Virus record (IMG/VR): IMGVR_UViG_3300036900_000084
Location: 1-33,591 of that record
Origin: a virus
DNA length: 33,591 nt
Strand: one strand, 5' to 3'
The position numbers and the translations under genes are program-made. The notes beneath the pieces were generated by a model. It was not told the DNA's origin, did not search any database, and saw nothing but the letters and a program-made list of their open reading frames with translations. Numbering within the stretch: position 1 is the first letter of the stretch; the number at the start of each line of letters is the position of its first letter. This document shows positions 1-6,552 of the stretch, piece after piece.

Positions 1-127
1 CAACACAGATGGCAAATTAAAATCAAACATTTGCTCTGCTGCGGTTGTGAGCGCATCTTGATTGTCTAACGTAATGATTGGGCGCTTACCAAGCATCATT
101 AGTGCATTTGAGACTACTTGTACTTTA
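1..127. repeat. Left copy of 127-bp terminal overlap
   Basis: Bases 1-127 are identical to 33465-33591. The overlap lies inside the gp11-like gene, which reads through it without a break. This shows that the sequence closes on itself and that the unique genome is 33,464 bp. The length 127 is a common assembler k-mer, so the repeat is probably an assembly overlap on a circular or circularly permuted molecule and not a physical direct terminal repeat. Confidence 0.95.
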
Positions 128-138
128 GTAAAGGCCAT
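1..138 (-). CDS. Tail adaptor protein, T7 gp11-like (N-terminal part, split by window edge)
   Basis: This is the first 46 codons of the gene whose remainder is at 33006-33591. The ATG is at 138, preceded by a G-rich ribosome binding site (AGGGGGTGAT) ending three bases before it. It begins MAFTKVQVVSNALMMLGKRP, the NALxxLGxxPI start typical of the T7 tail tubular protein A (gp11) and related head-tail adaptor family. Joined across the 127-bp overlap the protein is 198 residues, close to the 196 of T7 gp11. In T7 it forms the dodecameric ring between portal and tail nozzle. It lies just downstream of a strong terminator, so its mRNA must come from read-through; no promoter is visible between the terminator and the start. 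Confidence 0.85.
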   Translation of the reverse strand, partial: MAFTKVQVVSNALMMLGKRPIITLDNQDALTTAAEQMFDFNLPSVL

Positions 139-151
139 TATCACCCCCTAC

Positions 152-174
152 AAAAAGGGAGGGCGAACCCTCCC
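152..174 (-). terminator. Rho-independent terminator with UUCG tetraloop
   Basis: On the minus strand, a perfect 7-bp stem GGGAGGG/CCCTCCC closes a TTCG loop and is followed at once by TTTTT. It sits 20 bases after the stop of the 296-residue structural protein and 13 bases before the gp11-like start. UUCG-capped GC stems with a U run are the classic strong intrinsic terminator. The place, after the capsid genes and before gp11, matches T7 T-phi. Confidence 0.9.
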
Positions 175-194
175 AATGCTGTCATGGTTTATTG

Positions 195-1085
195 TTATGG
201 AGCAACTGCAATAGTGTGATAGTTAACGGTAACTGTCATCGGGCTGTCACCGGTTGTGAACGCACCAGTAAGGTTTGACATAAACAACCCTTGGTTAACA
301 ACGAGCGCATTAGCCACCACCGCAATGGATGCTGCGAGCAATCTAAATGTGCTGTCTGCTGCGATGCCGTTCACGGCTGCGGCTGCAACTGAGGCAGTTG
401 CTAAAGTACCGGCACCGTTTACAGTATTGCTATATTGAAGAGCTGCGGCACCACCACCGGCATACTGTGTTGTACCAAAGTTAGCCTCAACTACAACACT
501 ATCAACAACCAACATTAAGTTAGCCCCAGGTGCTGCCACAATTTGCTTAGGGGCTGCAAACATGCCGTTCCATTCGGCGGCTGTCATAGTGACCGCAGCA
601 GATGCACCAACAGTTGGTGCAACGGTTAATGTTGTGCCACTAAATGCAAGACCTGCGCCAAGTGTTACTTCTGATACTTCGGTTGTGCCAGCAGTTGGAT
701 TACCAAGCAATGTGTGTGTTGCAATCTCTTGAATCTTTGCAAATGTCACCGCATTGTTTGTAATGTCAGCAGTTCCAACAGGAGCCGAGCCATTGAAGTT
801 GGCAATTGTAATAACGCCATCAGTATTGGTTACGGAGTTAAATACAACGGTGCCATCTTCGCTGCTTTCAACAATGATAATGTCGCCAGTTACTAAATCT
901 GGCGCCACGCCTTGGTTAGGTACGCCATCATTAAAATATCCTGATGCGCCAATTGCTACTTGCGTATCTGCACTAAAGTATGAGTAAACGCGAGGGGCGC
1001 CAATCACACTTAAGTCTTGCAGGGTTGTAATAGGTTCGTTAGCACTCACGCTAACACGACCCCAGTTTTGTATCGTCAAAGCCAT
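195..1085 (-). CDS. Virion structural protein, probable head decoration or fibre protein
   Basis: The protein has 296 residues, is rich in Ala, Thr, Val and Gly, poor in charged residues, and has no signal peptide. Residues about 105-155 contain the pattern NNAVTFAKIQEIATHTLLGN followed by a TLGAGLAFSGTTLTV-like strand segment. This pattern recurs in phage tail and head fibres that fold as interdigitated beta structure. It follows the capsid gene by 12 bases with a good ribosome binding site (AAGGAGAATTTAAA-ATG) and is the last gene before the terminator, so it should be made at high level with the capsid protein. A head decoration or head-fibre role is inferred from that position. It could instead be a tail-associated fibre. 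Confidence 0.65.
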   Translation of the reverse strand: MALTIQNWGRVSVSANEPITTLQDLSVIGAPRVYSYFSADTQVAIGASGYFNDGVPNQGVAPDLVTGDIIIVESSEDGTVVFNSVTNTDGVITIANFNGSAPVGTADITNNAVTFAKIQEIATHTLLGNPTAGTTEVSEVTLGAGLAFSGTTLTVAPTVGASAAVTMTAAEWNGMFAAPKQIVAAPGANLMLVVDSVVVEANFGTTQYAGGGAAALQYSNTVNGAGTLATASVAAAAVNGIAADSTFRLLAASIAVVANALVVNQGLFMSNLTGAFTTGDSPMTVTVNYHTIAVAP

Positions 1086-1097
1086 TTTAAATTCTCC

Positions 1098-1937
1098 TTA
1101 AGGGTTGACCGATTCGTCGGCATTTACTTGGAACACACCGCGATTGTCTACAACCACAGCCCCTGCATAGAACAATCCATTCACAAACCAAGTTGTCTCC
1201 CTTGGAAGATAGTTAACCTCGGTGCGCATGTCTTGCGCGATTGCAAACCCGGTGGACATTTTATGCCACGCAAACGTATGACGAATGTTGCCCACTAATG
1301 GCAAACCACCTTCGGTCATGTCCGGTATGATGCGAATGTTCATACCCATTAACTCTTTGTACTGCAAAGAGCCGTCCACTACCGCATCATTTGATGTGTA
1401 GAAGCGGGATATAACTTGGTCGGCTGCGAGTAATGCACGCAAGTTATTACCCGACATCGCATTAAAGCGCATTGGTAATGGTACTGCGTTTTGTTCGAAG
1501 AATTGCACAACTTCACGAAGCTTGGCGTATGAGTAGTTTGTGCCACCATCAACAATTGTTTGGCCAGGATTTGCAGCCAAAGCATTGATTACGATTTGGT
1601 CCGAACGTCTACCAATTGCCATTGCAACGAGGGCCGCTAGTTCGCGCTTGGTGTCAAAGTTGACGGTAAGGTCTTGGATTTCATCAACCCCGGTTCCCGC
1701 CGCATATTTTACAAGCGTTGCCGTTTGTGCGGAGAACCCTGGATCTTGAATTGCAATTGTATTTTGGAAGGCTACGGGATTGGCGATAACTTGGCCCACT
1801 TTACGAAACTGAGTGGTTGAACCAACAACATCGGTGCGCATCCTAACAGTATCACGAAGAATAAATCCTTGTGAACGATATTCTATTTTAACGAGTGCGT
1901 CGAACTCTGTCTGTTCGACATTTGATAAAGTACTCAT
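1098..1937 (-). CDS. Major capsid protein
   Basis: The 279-residue protein is recognised as an HK97-fold type phage capsid protein by overall pattern: an N-terminal helix rich in polar residues (MSTLSNVEQTEFDALVKIEY), a long central segment with FRKVGQVIANP, a spine-helix-like stretch around 110-125 (AMAIGRRSDQIVINAL) and a C-terminal strand segment ending VVVDNRGVFQVN. It lies directly downstream of the scaffold gene, as in T7 (gene 9 then 10). The start ATG at 1937 has a GGGGG ribosome binding site 7 bases upstream. A dedicated promoter and a 240-base leader precede it, which fits the need for the most abundant virion protein. No proteolytic maturation site is evident. Confidence 0.85.
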   Translation of the reverse strand: MSTLSNVEQTEFDALVKIEYRSQGFILRDTVRMRTDVVGSTTQFRKVGQVIANPVAFQNTIAIQDPGFSAQTATLVKYAAGTGVDEIQDLTVNFDTKRELAALVAMAIGRRSDQIVINALAANPGQTIVDGGTNYSYAKLREVVQFFEQNAVPLPMRFNAMSGNNLRALLAADQVISRFYTSNDAVVDGSLQYKELMGMNIRIIPDMTEGGLPLVGNIRHTFAWHKMSTGFAIAQDMRTEVNYLPRETTWFVNGLFYAGAVVVDNRGVFQVNADESVNP

Positions 1938-2176
1938 AACGAGACCCCCAAAAAATTAATCCATTAATCTTTCGGCTTTCTGGTTGTGGGTATCGGTATC
2001 CATCAGGTGTTGTGTGGTGTCCTTAGAAGCTCTTACGGTATCCTTCCGGGCGTAAGGTGTGATTTCTTGTCTGGGCACACAACTGTTCCGTCTCGGGCGA
2101 TATTTGTCACATGTTCCAAATAAGCGCGCGGCACCCTTGCACACGTAGCATCCATGCCTTGTGTGCAAGGGGTCCT
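1938..2176 (-). promoter_or_regulatory. Structured 5' leader of the capsid mRNA
   Basis: The 274 bases between scaffold stop and capsid start hold no convincing gene. An open frame of 70 codons (1956-2168) starts with TTG, has no ribosome binding site and encodes an unfamiliar sequence. The stretch is rich in inverted repeats: an 11-bp perfect stem at 2134-2171, CTTACG/CGTAAG at 2032-2056, and paired ATTAAT boxes just before the capsid ribosome binding site. With the promoter at 2183-2211, transcription would start near 2176 and place the long hairpin at the very 5' end of the capsid mRNA. By analogy with T7 gene 10 and other phage leaders this could protect the message from decay or aid initiation; that is inference. 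Confidence 0.5.
2134..2171 (-). other. 11-bp inverted repeat at 5' end of capsid transcript
   Basis: CCCTTGCACAC (2134-2144) and GTGTGCAAGGG (2161-2171) are perfectly complementary with a 16-base loop. There is no T run on either side, so it does not look like an intrinsic terminator. It is placed within a few bases of the predicted capsid transcript start. Confidence 0.8.
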
Positions 2177-2182
2177 AATTGG

Positions 2183-2211
2183 AGTATAGACGCAAGTTTT
2201 ATAACTGCAAA
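2183..2211 (-). promoter_or_regulatory. Predicted sigma70-type promoter for the capsid gene
   Basis: On the minus strand a -35 box TTTGCA (2211-2206) and a -10 box TATACT (2188-2183) are separated by 17 bases. It abuts the scaffold stop codon and reads into the capsid leader. The -10 matches consensus at five of six bases and the -35 at four. Confidence 0.5.
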
Positions 2212-2991
2212 TTATTCGCCGGTGGCACGCTTTAGCCGGGCATTAATGTCGGCACGATAGCCCGGGTCGTTGAGATACTTCTGTGAGTTTGTGGGCACCA
2301 ACATTTCGGCCTCAATGGATGCAACCGTCTCAACTTTAAACGCAGTTGGGGCAACTGTCACCCCCGGTGGTTGGCCGGTTTGGTTGGCGTAGGAGTGGAA
2401 CTGGCGCAGCTCATCTAATAGGTTGATAAACTCTGCCGTGTGGCCTAGCTTATTGATTGTGTTAATCGCCCCCTCTGACAATGTGTTGGACGCCCAGGTT
2501 GCAACCGTTTCAATCTTTTGGCGCCCACCTGTCCCAAGCTTCTCAATCTCTTTACCGTAATCTATTTTGCTTGAGTCCACAATCTTTGAGTAGGTATCAA
2601 ATATGCCATCAACGATATCTTGGCCTAAGTTTTTTTGCTTGGCAAAGCTAATTAGCCCCACCACATGCTCGTTGGATGGGTCAATCTTATCTTGAAACTT
2701 TGTAAGGTCGTAGCTCTCTGGCGCCCGCATGCCAAGCTTGGAGGCTAGGTCTTTGTAGGCCTTGGCTTGGTCGGCAAGCGTTGCGTACTTTGAATCGAAA
2801 TAATCAGGGCGTGTGCCGCTACCCTTAACCCCATCCATGAAAAACCAATCGTCAGTTTGTTGGGGCGGTGGTGTAGTTGGGGGTGGGGCGCTCTTAACCA
2901 AATGTGGGAACAGCCCGTCAGAAGGGGCTTGGGTTGTGGGTGTTGTTGGTGGCGGTGCTTGTGTCACTGGCGCTGTTGTTTCTTGACTCAT
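2212..2991 (-). CDS. Capsid assembly scaffold protein (T7 gp9-like)
   Basis: The protein has 259 residues. The first 50 are rich in Pro, Thr and Gln and look disordered; next comes a YFDSKYATLADQAKAYKDLA segment and SKLGMRAPESYDL, a motif widely seen in phage scaffolds; the rest is mostly helical. It lies between the portal-side genes and the capsid gene, the usual scaffold place. The start at 2991 is preferred over the ATG at 3003 because GGAG lies six bases upstream of it. The gene overlaps the end of the Bbp19-like gene by about 74 bases. The scaffold drives procapsid assembly and leaves before or during DNA packaging. Confidence 0.75.
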   Translation of the reverse strand: MSQETTAPVTQAPPPTTPTTQAPSDGLFPHLVKSAPPPTTPPPQQTDDWFFMDGVKGSGTRPDYFDSKYATLADQAKAYKDLASKLGMRAPESYDLTKFQDKIDPSNEHVVGLISFAKQKNLGQDIVDGIFDTYSKIVDSSKIDYGKEIEKLGTGGRQKIETVATWASNTLSEGAINTINKLGHTAEFINLLDELRQFHSYANQTGQPPGVTVAPTAFKVETVASIEAEMLVPTNSQKYLNDPGYRADINARLKRATGE

Positions 2992-3298
2992 TCTTGACTC
3001 CATTCATGTACTCAATGTGTTGCTGCCCCAGGTTGTGCATGCCCCTGATGGCCTCCCTAAAACCCTCCCACCACAACGCCAAATCCCTGGCATTGATGGC
3101 CTGAGGGTCAAATACTGCTTTCATTAAATATCTATCGCGCCACGCCTCAAAGAGCTTTCGCCCACGTTCATCCACGTGGAACAATTCATAGCATAAGCGC
3201 GACACCTCCTGGTCTGGCCCATGACGCTCGGGGTGTTGTACTTTGTGTGTGTCGTAGATGTTAGCCAGGCTGAGGTAGGGGTTGTCCGCCGGATCCAT
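2918..3298 (-). CDS. Bbp19-like phage structural protein
   Basis: The 126-residue protein has an N-terminal helical part with ELFHVDERGRKLFEAWRDRY and then LALWWEGFREAIRGM. This ordering (a residue-rich LFxxxxGRxxxxxL helix, then WWEGxRxxxR) fits the Bbp19 family of short phage proteins found between portal and scaffold genes in Bordetella phage BPP-1-type genomes; the biochemical role of that family is not known to me. The last 24 residues are Asn/Ser/Thr-rich and are encoded in the overlap with the scaffold N-terminus, which is itself low complexity. It also overlaps the portal gene end by 38 bases, so translation is probably coupled. Confidence 0.6.
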   Translation of the reverse strand: MDPADNPYLSLANIYDTHKVQHPERHGPDQEVSRLCYELFHVDERGRKLFEAWRDRYLMKAVFDPQAINARDLALWWEGFREAIRGMHNLGQQHIEYMNGVKNESRNNSASDTSTATNNTHNPSPF

Positions 3299-4847
3299 TT
3301 TGTAAATTCTCCATCATTGCTTCTTCATTTTCCTGCGCCTTCATGCTCTCGTTAGCCAAGAACTCTTGCATTTGGTCGGATGTATTGATAACTGCCAAGT
3401 CCACCCCCATTTTCTCGGCCATCCATGCGGGAGCCTTGACGGGGTTGATGTAGGTAAGGGCTGCCTCTGGACCCATCATGCCTTGCATCAATTGGAACCA
3501 CTGCGTAAAGTTTGCGATGTCTTGCTGGCCTTGCGACACAGTGAGGGGCGATTTAAAGCGTATCTTTACTTCCTTGCCATTAACCAGAATCTTTTTAATC
3601 AAGCCCTTGCGTGCCAAAATACCAATCACATTCTCAAAGAAGCGCGGCATAAACTCTTGCTGCAAACGCGTAAAGCCTGGCCCAATTTCTTCGGCTAGGT
3701 TGCGCTGGCGAATCGCTAGTTCAGTTGCAGTTTTGTTGGGGCCTTCGATGGGTCCCAGGGGGTCTGCGTACATGAGTTTATTAATTTGCATGCGTAAATC
3801 ATTGGAGGTAAGCTGCATGAAATTAGGATTAGAAGTGTCAGGAAACGGTTGCAAAGGCCACTGCCCGTTAATAGATGGAGCAATTGGTATAACGGTGTTG
3901 GGTTCCAGGCGAAATGTCCAAGGATTAAAAACACCATCGCTAAAGGCCATAATGGGTTTACTGACGTTAAAGTTAGCACTAGCCAACTCAAGACGAGCAA
4001 GTTCGTTGAGAGATAAAATACTAGGTAGTGCATCTATCACCGGCCCCCTGCCCATTTGCTCGTTGTTAATGCGAGTCCAGCGGAATGTAACCATTGGGTT
4101 TATGTCCATAGGCTTTTCTAACAGCAGTTGGTTTTCCCACATGACAACGTACACATACCTGGTCTTAATGTCTTTGATGATTGGGTTGTCTGGCCCCAAA
4201 TCAATACACCCATCAAACAGAATTTTCACAGCCGCATTTGGGTCTTGCTTGTATAGCTCTTGCATCATGGGGGTGAGCTTAATGTCTGGCCACCACATGA
4301 GAATGTCGGCAATCTTTACCTCGTCCCACCAACGCCAGGTAGACTCCAATAGCCCCGAATATGATACCTCGGGAGCTAAGCGGGCGAGCGGCACAGAGTA
4401 GAAGCGAAGGGGATCGTCATCTGGCCCTTCGTGTATCAATAAACAGGCGGTGCCAACACCCAGGTCGTAATAACATTCGTTGATTGCCAGGTCGAAGTTC
4501 GAGCGGTGAATGTAACTAAAGATTGTGCGCGTAAGGATTTGTAACTCACGATTAACGCGCTCGCGCTCTTCTTCTGGCACATCATCGCCAGCTTCCAATA
4601 ACGCCCAATCCTGCTGTGGGGGTGTGAGGGCTGAGTGTATCTTTGACACAAAGCTTTTAAGGGCAGCAACTGCCGTCGTGTCAAACACTTTGGCATTTTT
4701 TTGTGCGCCCTGATACTGACTCGTCCAATAATAAAGGTTACGGTTGGGGACTGTGTAATGGTAGCAAGCTTCCAATAATGCAATCCACAAATCAGACGTT
4801 GAGCGTGCGAACTTAAACCGTCGCAAGTAATAGTCTTCTCTTTGCAT
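3261..4847 (-). CDS. Portal (head-tail connector) protein, T7 gp8-like
   Basis: At 528 residues the protein is close to T7 gp8 (536). It shows family features: an N-terminal segment with LWIALLEACYHYTVPNRNLY, a DTTAVAALKSFVSKIHSALTP stretch typical of podovirus connectors, the central WTRINNEQMGRGPVIDALPS motif (R/GxGP, the best conserved block) at about 260-280, and the C-terminal TATE-like block KTATELAIRQRNLAEEIGP around 370-390, followed by a Gln/Gly/Pro tail. The dodecameric portal is the DNA gate at one capsid vertex, docks the terminase and later the gp11-like adaptor. It begins three bases after the stop of the 98-residue gene. Confidence 0.93.
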   Translation of the reverse strand: MQREDYYLRRFKFARSTSDLWIALLEACYHYTVPNRNLYYWTSQYQGAQKNAKVFDTTAVAALKSFVSKIHSALTPPQQDWALLEAGDDVPEEERERVNRELQILTRTIFSYIHRSNFDLAINECYYDLGVGTACLLIHEGPDDDPLRFYSVPLARLAPEVSYSGLLESTWRWWDEVKIADILMWWPDIKLTPMMQELYKQDPNAAVKILFDGCIDLGPDNPIIKDIKTRYVYVVMWENQLLLEKPMDINPMVTFRWTRINNEQMGRGPVIDALPSILSLNELARLELASANFNVSKPIMAFSDGVFNPWTFRLEPNTVIPIAPSINGQWPLQPFPDTSNPNFMQLTSNDLRMQINKLMYADPLGPIEGPNKTATELAIRQRNLAEEIGPGFTRLQQEFMPRFFENVIGILARKGLIKKILVNGKEVKIRFKSPLTVSQGQQDIANFTQWFQLMQGMMGPEAALTYINPVKAPAWMAEKMGVDLAVINTSDQMQEFLANESMKAQENEEAMMENLQNGSGGQPLPQPG

Positions 4848-4850
4848 TTG

Positions 4851-5147
4851 TTATCCCAATGTGGCAGTGGATGTGCGTTGGGTTGGCTCTGACTCGCCAA
4901 AGATTCCACCCCTAATGCGTGAACGATTGGCGCGTGCAGCGCCCACATTTACCTTGCGTTGGGTGCGGGCAATCTCTGCGTTAAGACGGTCGGATTCCTT
5001 ACGGATTGTTGCCTCTTGCTGCTGTTGGTGCGCTCGTTGTTCGTTGGCGGCACGTTCACCGGCGCGCCTAGCTTTGCGTTGTTCGTTGATACCTAAAAGT
5101 GCGGCACCCCCGCTGATGACGGCTGGTATTGCTGCTGCGGCTCCCAT
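4851..5147 (-). CDS. Small Ala/Gln/Arg-rich protein upstream of portal
   Basis: The product has 98 residues: a hydrophobic, Ala-rich N-terminus (GAAAAIPAVISGGAALLGI, residues 2-20) followed by a charged helix rich in Glu, Arg and Gln (about 22-68) that could form a coiled coil, and a basic C-terminus. The start at 5147 has GGGAG nine bases upstream and lies inside the end of the preceding gene. T7 has a protein of similar size (gp7.3) at the same place before its portal, but I see no sequence match that would establish homology. A small virion or tail-assembly protein is the likeliest role. A membrane role through the N-terminus is an alternative. Confidence 0.6.
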   Translation of the reverse strand: MGAAAAIPAVISGGAALLGINEQRKARRAGERAANEQRAHQQQQEATIRKESDRLNAEIARTQRKVNVGAARANRSRIRGGIFGESEPTQRTSTATLG

Positions 5148-5590
5148 ATTTTAATCTCCCGTATTCCATCCATGAATAGAGTGTCCGGGTGTGTGAGGGT
5201 CTGGTACAATCCTTGTGCCAATGTAGCCCCCATGTTAATCCCGGCCAGATATTGTACAATTGTAGCGCAAGTTTGAAAAATTGGTTTGATGAGCTTATTA
5301 TTGTGCGTGGGATAAGTGACAACCTCTATGACCATATACCTATCCCACTCGTCAGTCAAAGGCTTGGTGCGAAAGGTTGTGCGACATCCTCCCAGGCATG
5401 GATCATGCACCACCAAAAACTCCTCAATCACTTCACACAGCGATACGTGTGTGTAGCCGGGCAACCATTTGTCCCACCAACTATCTGTGTAGCCAAATAC
5501 AAACAAGAAGCGTCTTTGGCGTTTAGATTTTAAAAAGCACCCAGATAGTGCCGACTTGCCTTTGGTCGATTTCATCCATTGTCCAAACAC
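5093..5590 (-). CDS. Conserved-looking phage protein of unknown function
   Basis: The 165-residue product starts with GTG at 5590, preceded by AAAGGA. After a basic N-terminus (MKSTKGKSALSGCFLKSKRQ) comes a compact domain with the blocks FVFGYTDSWWDKWLPGYTHV, TFRTKPLTDEWDRYMVIEVV and QTCATIVQYLAGINMGAT. I know similar hypothetical proteins, with a Trp-rich start, a His and a later Cys in a helix, from the packaging or portal region of other podoviruses. The Cys-His pattern is reminiscent of a papain-like fold, but no catalytic set can be assigned. It overlaps the 98-residue gene by 55 bases and the small upstream open frame by 68 bases. Confidence 0.65.
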   Translation of the reverse strand: MFGQWMKSTKGKSALSGCFLKSKRQRRFLFVFGYTDSWWDKWLPGYTHVSLCEVIEEFLVVHDPCLGGCRTTFRTKPLTDEWDRYMVIEVVTYPTHNNKLIKPIFQTCATIVQYLAGINMGATLAQGLYQTLTHPDTLFMDGIREIKIWEPQQQYQPSSAGVPHF

Positions 5591-5660
5591 ACTTAATTTC
5601 CTTTCGTGGGGGTGGGATTACACGCTCTAATAGCTTGGCTATTATGGCTTTGTGTCTCAT
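5523..5660 (-). CDS. Small open frame (45 aa) coupled to terminase small subunit
   Basis: ATG at 5660 overlaps the TGA of the small terminase gene in an ATGA arrangement, which favours translational coupling. The predicted peptide begins MRHKAIIAKLLERVIPPPRK and ends IDQRQVGTIWVLFKI, a protein-like composition with an amphipathic helix and then a strand. The 3' 68 bases overlap the following gene in another frame. I do not recognise it. It fills what would otherwise be a 66-base gap in a tightly packed operon, which supports it being real. Confidence 0.45.
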   Translation of the reverse strand: MRHKAIIAKLLERVIPPPRKEIKCVWTMDEIDQRQVGTIWVLFKI

Positions 5661-6187
5661 GACTTAATACCTAATGTAGTTTTGATAAGCTCGAGGTCGT
5701 CTTCCATCTTGGTGTTTTGAAGTACGCGCACCCCCGCCTCAACAAGCCCAACCATGTAGTTGATTTCGCTACCGGTGAGTGTGCCACAGCCGACCGCCGT
5801 TTCAATCTTTTTAAGTTTGTCAATTGGGGTGACGGCTTCGTCAAAGCCCGGTATTTGGATGCGACGATGTTCGGTGTAGTTGAAACGATTACGCATAACC
5901 ATAGACCATGCAGTTGCACTAAAATGTTCTTGCCCAATACCTTTCTTGCCCCTGTCTTCCCACCATGCAAGCGCCTTCATCCGGGCAACCGCATAGGCGT
6001 CTGCAAACTCTGGGTATCTGTCCAACCAATTGTAGAATGTTTTTTCACCAATGCTGTTTTCCGCGCAAAACTTCGCCCAACTATCGCCGTTAGCAAAAAT
6101 TTTAATTAATGAGTCCGGGTGCTTGTCTTTGTCGTATTTTAAATTGTAACGATTGCCCGGCTCTCGATAGTCTTTAATCTTTGCCAC
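5657..6187 (-). CDS. Terminase small subunit-like DNA-binding protein
   Basis: The product has 176 residues from a GTG at 6187 that is preceded by AAGGAGG; an ATG further upstream (6283) lies before the predicted transcript start and is rejected. Residues about 24-60 fit a helix-turn-helix of the type IFANGDSWAKFCAENSIGEK then TFYNWLDRYPEFADAYAVAR, which resembles the IA..G.s...ia...gis..tvy.WlkrhpeFa..ya.Ar pattern of phage small terminase subunits. Then follow WWEDRG and a NRFNYTEHRRIQI segment, also typical. It recognises concatemer DNA and recruits the large subunit. It is the first gene of the long late operon, far from the large subunit, which ends the same operon. Confidence 0.8.
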   Translation of the reverse strand: MAKIKDYREPGNRYNLKYDKDKHPDSLIKIFANGDSWAKFCAENSIGEKTFYNWLDRYPEFADAYAVARMKALAWWEDRGKKGIGQEHFSATAWSMVMRNRFNYTEHRRIQIPGFDEAVTPIDKLKKIETAVGCGTLTGSEINYMVGLVEAGVRVLQNTKMEDDLELIKTTLGIKS

Positions 6188-6209
6188 AAAACCTCCTTTG
6201 TCAGTCTGT

Positions 6210-6225
6210 AAAGTTTTATAACTTT
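6210..6225. promoter_or_regulatory. Inverted repeat near late transcript start (possible operator)
   Basis: AAAGTT and AACTTT flank TTAT, giving a perfect 6-bp inverted repeat just downstream of the predicted late start (about 6227). A protein bound here would block the minus-strand late promoter. A small 5' hairpin in the late mRNA is the alternative. Confidence 0.35.
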
Positions 6226-6233
6226 CATTGTAG

Positions 6234-6262
6234 ACTATAAAAAGCGTTTGACCCTCGGTCAG
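6234..6262 (-). promoter_or_regulatory. Predicted late promoter, left arm of symmetric divergent promoter
   Basis: On the minus strand the -35 box CTGACC (6262-6257) and the -10 box TATAGT (6239-6234) are 17 bases apart, giving a start near 6227, 40 bases before the GTG of the small terminase gene. The element interlocks with the plus-strand promoter at 6248-6276: each -35 lies in the spacer of the other. Confidence 0.7.
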
Positions 6263-6276
6263 AGCTTGGGTACAAT
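6248..6276 (+). promoter_or_regulatory. Predicted early promoter, right arm of symmetric divergent promoter
   Basis: TTGACC (6248-6253) and TACAAT (6271-6276) with a 17-base spacer are each one mismatch from sigma70 consensus or nearly so. The start would be near 6283, 25 bases before the first early gene at 6308. It is the best-scoring promoter by eye in the genome. The two arms mirror each other about base 6255 through TGACC-CTC-GGTCA. Confidence 0.8.
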
Positions 6277-6307
6277 GATTCATTTTACATCAGCAAAGGA
6301 AGCAGAT

Positions 6308-6550
6308 ATGAAGATCACCCAACTAATAGAAGCGTTAGAAAAAATCAAAAGTGAAGTGGGCGATTGTGGGGTGGCGATCGAGGTTGAAGAGCTAAACAGA
6401 TACCTACCCCTAATTGCCATAATGGGCAAAGACTTAACAAAAGATGCCGATAAACCAGGCTGTATAATTTTTACTGGCATACACACGGAACGTGCTGTTT
6501 ATACTGTGCGCACCCGGTCAAGTAAAAAAAGCGTCGAAATGGGCACCTAA
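6308..6550 (+). CDS. First early gene, unknown 80-aa protein
   Basis: The start at 6308 has AAAGGA seven bases upstream; an earlier ATG lies before the predicted transcript start. The product begins MKITQLIEALEKIKSEVGD and looks like a small alpha/beta protein with a hydrophobic core (IEVEELNRYLPLIAIMG) and a basic C-terminus. I do not recognise a family. The N-terminal pattern of a helix followed by G-D-x-x-V resembles short phage proteins that begin TVGELIEALEKLPPD..V, but this is only a resemblance. Being first behind the strongest promoter, it is a candidate host-takeover or early regulatory protein. Confidence 0.65.
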   Translation: MKITQLIEALEKIKSEVGDCGVAIEVEELNRYLPLIAIMGKDLTKDADKPGCIIFTGIHTERAVYTVRTRSSKKSVEMGT

Positions 6551-6552
6551 TC

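Noticed and set aside
1956-2168. 70-codon minus-strand frame between scaffold and capsid
   Set aside because: It starts with TTG, has no ribosome binding site, has an odd His/Thr/Arg-rich product and covers the hairpins of the leader.
3478-4401. 307-codon plus-strand frame
   Set aside because: It is antisense to the well-supported portal gene, with no ribosome binding site and a composition typical of a mirror frame.
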